Of a stretch of 64,000 nucleotides of DNA, positions 57,603-64,000 are shown piece by piece. The translations under genes and the position numbers were made by a program. The first letter of the stretch is position 1. Each line of letters opens with the position of its first letter. Under the pieces are notes generated by a model. It saw only the letters and a list, made by a program, of their open reading frames with translations. It searched no databases and was not told the origin of the DNA. The DNA lies in NCBI GenBank assembly GCA_001566295.1, contig KQ964245.1:1059524-1123523 (forward strand), read 5' to 3'. Origin of the DNA: Microdochium bolleyi (Eukaryota > Ascomycota > Sordariomycetes > Xylariales > Microdochiaceae).

Positions 57603-59399
57603 ATGGCTGAAGAGAAGCCATCGCCCGACTTGTCGGGCCAGCGCGACCCAGCCTCCGCCGAGGAAGCAAACTCCGTCGGCGTCTATGAGAGCGACGATGA
57701 CCTCCTCGGCCAGCAGAACATCGACATTGCCTTGAACAGAAAGATGCACCTTGTCAACAACGTGAGTCCCTTTTCCTCAGGGCGCCACACCGGCCAACCC
57801 TCTCCGGAACCCTCCCAAATCTAACAAACGCGTCCTCTTCCCTTCTCTAGGCCATTGACGAGATCGGCTGGACGGGCTACCACTGGAAGCTCTTCGTCCT
57901 CAACGGCTTCGGCTACGCCGTCGACAGCCTCGTCCTGCTGCTCCAGGGCGTCATCTCGACCCCGGCCTTCAAGGAGTTCGGCCAGCGCGGCTACAGCGGC
58001 GGCCTCACCATCGCCGTCTACACGGGCATGCTCGTCGGCGCCCTCTTCTGGGGCTTCGGCGCCGACGTCATCGGCCGCCGCACCGCCTTCAACGTCTCCC
58101 TCTTCATCTGCTCCGTCGCCACCCTCGTCTCGGGCGCCAGCCCAAACTGGGAGGCCCTGGGCTTCTTCATCGCCGTGCTCGGCTTCGGCGCCGGCGGCAA
58201 CCTCGTCCTGGACACCGCCGTGTTCCTCGAGTACCTGCCTGGCGACAAGCAGTGGCTCTTGACTCTGCTCGCCTGCTGGTGGGGTATTGGCCAGACTGTG
58301 ACGGGCAGTATCGCTTGGGGCTTCCTTGGTATGTATTCTTGAGGACTCGCAAAGCAGCAAGGCAGGCGGAAGACTATAGAAATTGTGCTGACAACATGAA
58401 ACTCGCATATACATAGTCCCTGCGAAGTGGAACTGCGCCGACGCCGCGACCTGCACCAAGGAGAACAATATGGGCTGGCGGTACGTCATGTACACGGCGG
58501 GCGCGCTCGTGCTGGCCATGTCGCTCGCGCGGATCACGGTGATCCGGCTCAAGGAGACGCCCAAGTACCTGCTGGGCATGCGCGAGGAGGCGCAGCTCGT
58601 CGAAAACCTGCAGGCGCTCGCGGCAAAGTACAACCGCCCGTGCTCGCTGACGCTCGCGCAGCTCGAGGCGTGCGGCACGATCCGCTCGTCGGGCAAGGCC
58701 AAGCGCTTCTCGCTGCGCGAGACGAGCCAGCACATCTCGGGCCTCTTCGCGACCAGGAAGCTCGCCCTGTCGACGAGCATGGTCTGGATGTCCTGGACGC
58801 TCATCGGCCTCGTGTACCCCCTATTCTACGTCTTTCTCAAGTAAGCAAGCTCGCTCATCACCAAGGCCACACACACACAGAACTGACAAAGTCCTCACTC
58901 TTCCAGCAAATACCTCGAGTCCCGCGGCGTCGGCGCCACGAACCAGTTCAACGTCTGGCGCGACTATACGCTGACCAACATTTCGGGCATCTTCGGCCCC
59001 ATTCTGGCGGGCTTCATGTGCAACATCCGCCACCTGGGGCGGCGCTACACGATGCTCGTTGGCGCTCTGCTTACCATGGCCTTCTTCTTCGCGTACACGG
59101 CCGTCTCGACCCCGGACCAGAACGTCGCCTTCAGCTGCATCATCGGCTTCTGCCTCAACATCTACTACGGCACGCTGTACGCCTACACGCCCGAGGTCCT
59201 GCCCAGCGCGCACAGGGGCACGGGCAACGGCATCGCCGTCGCCTGCAACCGCGTCATGGGCATCATCTCGGCCGTCGTCGGCACCACTGCCGACACGTCA
59301 ACGTCGGTCCCGATATACATCTGCGCCGCGCTGTTCGGCGCCATGGGCGTCGTTGCTGCGCTGTTTCCGTTCGAGCCGTACGGCAAGAGAAGCTCCTGA
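57603..59399 (+). CDS. MFS transporter, SV2/sugar-transporter-like
   Basis: A 12-helix membrane transporter of unknown substrate. Exons are 57603-57761, 57851-58328, 58417-58840 and 58907-59399; introns of 89, 88 and 66 bp join in frame to 517 residues. The acidic N-terminus (about 50 residues) leads to WTGYHWKLFVLNGFGYAVDSLVLLLQGVI (helix 1). GADVIGRRTAFNVSLF is the conserved loop 2-3 motif. FGAGGNLVLDTAVFLEYLPGDKQWLLTLLACWWGIGQT and LARITVIRLKETPKYLLGMR (the family PESPR-like loop) follow. Helices 7-12 include RHLGRRYTMLVGALLTMAFFF and YTPEVLPSAHRGTGNGIAVACNRVMG. This is the profile of fungal SV2/SVOP-like MFS proteins. The gene is unlinked to metabolic genes. Confidence 0.93.
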
Positions 59400-60197
59400 T
59401 CGTGCCGTGTCCGACGGCGATGAGTTGCCGGGATTGCCGGGAGCCGTGGTAGTGCTCTGCATTCAGTCTAGGCACGACTATGTACTGGACGTGGCGCTGC
59501 TCGAATGCAGAGTGAGAAAGGGGGACAAGGTCAGTTTCAGGAGGCTGTGGTTCATCGGAGATGGAAAGGAAGTGGTGGAATGATACCCCAGGAAGCGTTG
59601 ATAGACGCTGTCCAAATGTCTTGTGAGGCAATCTATGATCTTGAGCGTAGAGCTCGATATAGAGGTCTACTAGAGCGTAGCTACTCATGTGATACCGACA
59701 TAGTTGATAACTTCTCTACCGGACGCGCTCCGTTTCTGCACTTAGCGATCACGCATGTGCCGCCCCCATGTAAACGATGCATTTACCCAAGCGTCCAGAA
59801 CGGAGCCCAGGCAGCCTTCTTCACCATTGCTCGGCTTCCTGGTAGCTACGATCACGGATAGAACGCGTACACTCTGTCCCCAGATGCGTGCCAAGTCGTT
59901 GTCCCGTGCAGATTGACCACAAGGCGCCCAGCACGTCCGATGTGGAACAGGACCTTTGGTTGCGTTTGACGCCCTGGAGGCAAAACACCCACGGTGTGAG
60001 GCAATGCCGCCCTTGGGACACGTGGTCTGCGCTGTCCAGATACTCTCAAGTAGGAGCCTGGCGCAATCACCACTGCATGATGATGTGGCCTGGCGCATCG
60101 GCCGGTGGCTTTCCTACGGTGGAGGCCATGGCCCATCCGTGGATCGTGCTCGGTTGTCGAAGTACCTTCGTTGCGACATTGTGTAATCTGGACGAGA
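59400..60197. other. Convergent spacer between MFS gene and lin1
   Basis: About 800 bp between two 3' ends. No gene is seen; frames in both directions are short. Confidence 0.5.
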
Positions 60198-61532
60198 TCA
60201 GACGAATGAAGCTGTCCGGCTCCAGTCCTCCTCGCCAACAGGCCGAAACTCGACCCCTTCACCGAAATAGCCAGCGTCCTGCCATGCTTTCATCGTGGCG
60301 CTATCGTATGGACCCTGCTTGGGCGTGTCGTCACGCCCATCAACCCAGCGGAACTCCCACATTTTGGTGGCCGCATTAGCAATACCGGAATCCTCCTCTA
60401 CTTGTTCCTCCTTAGCAGGTTCCCTCCACGGTTCGTCTGACTCGCGTGTGTACTCGCGTATGAGGCGTTCCCGCTCAGTATCGTAGATCTCCGGACGATC
60501 TCTTCCGAGCAGCTTGTCGGCGGCATCCGTGATGGCGTTAATGGCCTCTTTTATCCTGACCTGCTCAGGATCCTCCTCGGTCTTCTCCGGCTCAGTGTCC
60601 ATGACATCCTGTTTTTGTTTCTTCTGCTTCCACTTTGGCACCTTTTTCGGCTTGACCTGTCCCTTGGCTAGTCGCGCGAGCGCCTCGAGTGTTGTTTCGC
60701 CGGGCTCTAATCGGAGGATCAGCGCCTTCAGAAGGTCGGAAGTCAGGTAGCTGTCATCCTCCTTGCGCTTCGCTCTGGCATCATCCTCACGCTTCTGATG
60801 CGCCTCAGCTGCCTTTTTGACGTCTTTCTTGCTGACGCCGTCCAGCCAGCGATCGTGCACTGCGTCCGGGTCTACAGCCTTGCGGACAAAGTTGCCAGAC
60901 TCGTCGAACTTGCCTTCCTCCTGCTCTGCCTTGAGATTAAACGCCTCGACCTTAGGCGCATGCTTCTTGAGGCCTCCGAGGCCAACTTCCTCATCTATAC
61001 CTTCCGCCTCGATGGCAAGCCGCCGGGCCTCGTCGTCGTCGTCATCATCGGATTCCTCATCGAGACGAATCTGCCCTCCGGACTTTGACCGCGAATCCTG
61101 GCCCTCGATCTGGTCGGCATCGAGGAACCTGACTTCCTTGCTTGTCTTGCCCGAGGTTTCGTCCACCGTGTCATCTTTCGGATCGTCGTCCTCGTCGCCA
61201 AACATGTCGTCCATGTCCTCGTCCGCCTTCTTCGCGGGCTTGGCTTTTGACGACGCGTGTAGCGAGCCGAGCTCCTCGCGATCCGAGTCCGAGTCGTAGC
61301 CATCGATGTTGACCGCGCCGCGTTTCGTGGTCAGCCCTCCCTTGATGACATCCGCATCAGCCTCGAGGAAAATATCGGGCGCTTCGTCGTCGTCCGGGTC
61401 CGCATCAGGAGCAAGCGCGGAAGGATTCCGCAGATCAAACTTGACTTTCTTGCTGTCGGGCTCGGCCCTGTGCTGGCGCGCATACGTCTCGCCGTCGCGT
61501 TTGGGCCTTGCAGCGCTGTGCCGGGACGCCAT
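60198..61532 (-). CDS. lin1: Lin1/CD2BP2-like GYF-domain splicing protein
   Basis: A U5 snRNP-associated factor that binds Prp8/Prp6-type partners during snRNP maturation, in the nucleus. The single exon encodes 444 residues. The N-terminus has KKVKFDLRNPSALAP and acidic tracts (EDEDDDPKDD, EESDDDDDDE). VEAFNLKAEQEEGKFDESGNFVRKAVDPDAVHDRWLDGVSK is the conserved Lin1 core. The C-terminal GYF domain (about 390-440) shows MWEFRWVDGRDDTPKQGPYDSATMKAWQDAGYF, including the GP[YF]xxxxMxxW signature. The gene is divergent from ufd1. Confidence 0.93.
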   Translation of the reverse strand: MASRHSAARPKRDGETYARQHRAEPDSKKVKFDLRNPSALAPDADPDDDEAPDIFLEADADVIKGGLTTKRGAVNIDGYDSDSDREELGSLHASSKAKPAKKADEDMDDMFGDEDDDPKDDTVDETSGKTSKEVRFLDADQIEGQDSRSKSGGQIRLDEESDDDDDDEARRLAIEAEGIDEEVGLGGLKKHAPKVEAFNLKAEQEEGKFDESGNFVRKAVDPDAVHDRWLDGVSKKDVKKAAEAHQKREDDARAKRKEDDSYLTSDLLKALILRLEPGETTLEALARLAKGQVKPKKVPKWKQKKQKQDVMDTEPEKTEEDPEQVRIKEAINAITDAADKLLGRDRPEIYDTERERLIREYTRESDEPWREPAKEEQVEEDSGIANAATKMWEFRWVDGRDDTPKQGPYDSATMKAWQDAGYFGEGVEFRPVGEEDWSRTASFV

Positions 61533-62059
61533 GGTTGCCGAAAGATTGGCGGGGCGGGACTGATTGTCCCAAGCGCAAGGTGGTTGTGGTTGAAGAAGAG
61601 TTCGAGCTCTCTCAGGCTAGGTCGTTAGGAAGCTTCCTCAGGTTTCCAGCCCTGAAGGTGTTTGATCTGGGGAAGGTACAAGGGTACGCCATAGGACCCC
61701 ACCACGACCTCCGAGCTCCTGCCGTTTCGTCATCAGCAGGTGCCTCACTTAACTGCGGCCTCGTCAGGTACAACATCTCCGGTGCACTGCTTGGCATCAT
61801 CAACTTCGACAGACTCTGAGTCAACGACCACTCTTGTGCGATCTCACCCAAGATCAGCGACCGCATCTTGACCTGGACCCTATTCCGATTCGACCGACCA
61901 TCAAACACCTGACGGCGACATAATAACTTATCCTACATCCCGCCTCACGTTCGCATCATCACCGACACTCACGCCCAGTTCGAGCTCAACGGAGCTGTGC
62001 GACTATGGTATGCCTCTACTACACCCGAGACACACTACAGAGGAGAGAACTGACTCCCC
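61533..62059. other. Shared promoter between lin1 and ufd1
   Basis: 527 bp between two start codons of divergent genes. It should contain both promoters, and possibly a first coding ATG of ufd1 at 62005-62007. Confidence 0.55.
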
Positions 62060-63350
62060 ATGCCTGACCAGTATCGCCCAGGCTTCGGCGGTGGCGGCGG
62101 CTTCGACCCCGAAGACATGTTCAACATGGCGCGCTCCGGCGGCATGATGCGCGGCGCTGCGATGCGCCGCTTCGACGAATACTTCCGATGCTATCCCCTC
62201 GTCATGGCCCCAGGTAGCGAACGGCCAGAGCTTAATTTCGGCTCCAAGATTTTCCTCCCGCCGTCGGCCCTGCAGAAGATTTCACAGCTGCATGTCCAGT
62301 GGCCGCTCATGATGGAGCTCGTGAACGGCGAGAAGGACCGCATGACGCATGCTGGTGTCCTCGAGTTCGTCGCTGAAGAGGGACGGGCATACATTCCACA
62401 ATGGGTATGGCAGGCACACGGCAGTCTCATTCGATAACCGCAGGTGCGAGAGCTGACAATTGTCGTTCATACAGATGATGCAGTCACTACAGCTCGACGT
62501 CGGCGACATGATCCAGATCAAATCCACCTCACTCGAATTGGCCAAAATGGTCAAGCTGCAGCCACAGTCGACCAATTTCCTCGAAATCAGCGACCCCAAA
62601 GCGGTGCTGGAGAAGGCATTTAGGAACTTTGCTACACTCACCCGCGGTGACGTCTTCAACTTCGAGTACAACGACGAAGTATACGAGGTAGCCGTGCTCG
62701 AGGTCAAGCCAGAGACAGAGAAGATGGGCGTGTGCATGATTGAGACAGACGTGTCGGTCGAGTTCGCCCCGCCCGTGGGCTACGTTGAGCCGCAGAAGGG
62801 CAGCGGCACAAGCACACCGCGGAGCACACGCGGCGCTGGCGGCGGTCTTCCCCCTGGTGGTCTGCTGCGCAACCAGGGCACCATGGCTCAGAGCATCAAC
62901 TACGACTCCATCAAGCCCGAGGCCAGCACTGCCGCGGCCGGCGCGCGTGCCGCGTCATCACACTTCCTCAACGAGGGCCACAAGCTGGTCTCCAAGAAGG
63001 GCAGCAAGGCCCCCACCCCAAAAGCCTCGACACCAGTCGCTGGCTCTTCGTCAAACGTGCCTCCTCCTCCGCGCCGCACGACGAATGGGCCCATGCCGCT
63101 CCGGCTCCCGCCAAACAAACTCTTCTTCGGCTACGATGTCAAGCCGGTCAAGACAGACGCCGACAAGGAGGCCGAGAAGGAGAACGCCCAGCAACCGCAC
63201 TTTGCGGGACAGGGCCAGACGCTGAGAGGCGGCGTCGTCAAGAAGAAGGACGCGTCGGAAGAGGGCAGCAAGCCGTCAAAGTCTGACGAGAAGAAGACAA
63301 AGACGGAAGGCAGTGGAGGACGGAGGCTCGATGGGAAGAAAGCGACTTAG
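62060..63350 (+). CDS. ufd1: Ubiquitin fusion degradation protein Ufd1
   Basis: Ufd1 pairs with Npl4 and the Cdc48 ATPase to extract ubiquitinated proteins for the proteasome, as in ER-associated decay. Exons 62060-62404 and 62475-63350, with a 70-bp phase-0 intron, give 406 residues. The N-terminal UT3 double-psi barrel runs about 30-210. Its signatures are FDEYFRCYPLVMAPGS, NFGSKIFLPPSALQKIS, RMTHAGVLEFVAEEGRAYIPQWMMQSL (intron inside QW-MM), LEISDPKAVLEKAFRNFATLTRGDV, VLEVKPE and VEFAPPVGYVEPQKG. The Cdc48/Npl4-binding C-terminal half is basic and disordered with FFGYDVKPVK. The start is uncertain. The ATG at 62060 has a poor context; a 3-nt first exon at 62005-62007 is the alternative (see findings). 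Confidence 0.95.
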
Positions 63351-64000
63351 CGCCTGTGTAGAAATTTAACACTGACACGGCGTTGATAAGCTACAGTGCT
63401 CAGAATCCTAGCTAGAATGGGCATGCACCTTTTTTACCCACATGTCTCTCCGGTGTCGTAGGGCTGAGGTTCAGGCTCTTGACAATAATGCAATCTATCA
63501 TTGCAAAGCGGAACTAGCATTGGTGGTGCGCAGCTGCAGAGACCGCTGGGCGCGTGTAGGTGCTTCTATGTGAAGATTCATGCCCATCTGCCGCATCTAT
63601 TCAGAGGAGTGTCAGCGATGTCATCGTGATCGACACTCTATGTCCAGATCAAATAAAGACAGGAAAGTATCATCTTAAGCCATGGTCTTGTCATTTACAC
63701 AACTATCCTTGTTCTAGTAGAAGTAGTTGTTGTCCTCGCATTGTGCAAGAACAACCACTCCCATCGGAAGATATAGCCGGTAGGTGAGATACGATCAGAG
63801 AAAAACAAGAGAATAGAACCAGCTGCAGCTCGGCAACCCATTTGTGCCGCGGGGATATCATGACTATGAAAGCAACAGCAGGCCAGGAATCCGGCCAAGA
63901 CAAAACATGCGCGGGAGAAAGATGGCTCGGCATCGGCCAGGACCGCCAGGAGTCTTTACGAGCACTTGAAACAAAAGGACAACAGATTCAAGCCCCAAAA
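63351..64000. other. 3' flank of ufd1 to the window end
   Basis: 650 bp with no recognisable gene. Frames are short and overlap. Confidence 0.5.

Noticed and set aside
1..64000. CRISPR array, tRNA or rRNA genes, bacterial-type operons
   Set aside because: No regular spacer-repeat pattern, no tRNA box-B consensus in a plausible fold, and all gene structures are eukaryotic with introns.

Overview
The window is a piece of nuclear chromosome from a filamentous ascomycete (Pezizomycotina, most likely a Sordariomycete). This rests on short GT-AG introns (55-112 bp), GC-rich codons ending mostly in C, and gene families typical of moulds: a siderophore transporter of the Mir/Sit type, a Dal5-type permease, a GH93-type secreted hydrolase, an ascomycete-style Cdc24 and an orphan P450. 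There are no operons and no recognisable transposon, tRNA, rRNA or CRISPR array. I support 20 protein genes, most of them with exon structures that close in frame.

Layout. 1-281: 5' end of med18 (minus). 1.09-2.86 kb: cytochrome P450 (minus). 4.75-5.40 kb: vps60 (plus). 6.79-7.53 kb: Ser/Thr-rich protein with a hydrophobic tail (plus). 8.26-10.29 kb: siderophore-type MFS transporter (minus). 12.51-12.94 kb: twin-CX9C mitoribosomal protein mrp10 (plus). 14.18-17.32 kb: cdc24 RhoGEF (minus). 21.43-22.62 kb: secreted GH93-like protein (minus). 23.98-25.56 kb: Ser-rich protein of unknown function (minus). 25.56-36.21 kb: a gene desert of more than 10 kb. 36.21-37.00 kb: SAM methyltransferase (minus). 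37.65-37.91 kb: a possible gene relic. 38.16-39.42 kb: erg19 (plus). 39.85-40.93 kb: cyt2 heme lyase (plus). 41.29-42.79 kb: RUS/DUF647 protein (minus). 43.84-45.10 kb: two-RRM protein (plus). 46.46-48.07 kb: Dal5-type permease (plus). 52.01-52.47 kb: kgd4 (plus). 53.09-54.66 kb: pnk1 DNA 3'-phosphatase/5'-kinase (minus). 55.70-56.73 kb: protein with an internal duplication (plus). 57.60-59.40 kb: third MFS transporter (plus). 60.20-61.53 kb: lin1 GYF protein (minus). 62.06-63.35 kb: ufd1 (plus).

Most genes are housekeeping and unrelated to each other. Three act in mitochondria (mrp10, cyt2, kgd4), three are transporters, and others serve sterol synthesis, polarity, ESCRT, DNA repair, splicing and ubiquitin turnover. 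I see no secondary-metabolite cluster: the P450, the methyltransferase and the transporters are far apart and no backbone synthase is present.

Points that deserve a second look are the gene desert with a G-quadruplex motif near the unknown Ser-rich gene, a possible three-nucleotide first coding exon in ufd1, a coding-like reading frame that overlaps the vps60 start codon, a frameshifted gene relic near 37.8 kb, a duplicated CPVDH box in cyt2, a repeated 27-residue module in the 55.7-kb protein, and a recurrent intergenic 10-mer GTACGGAGTA. I found no clearly new multi-gene system.
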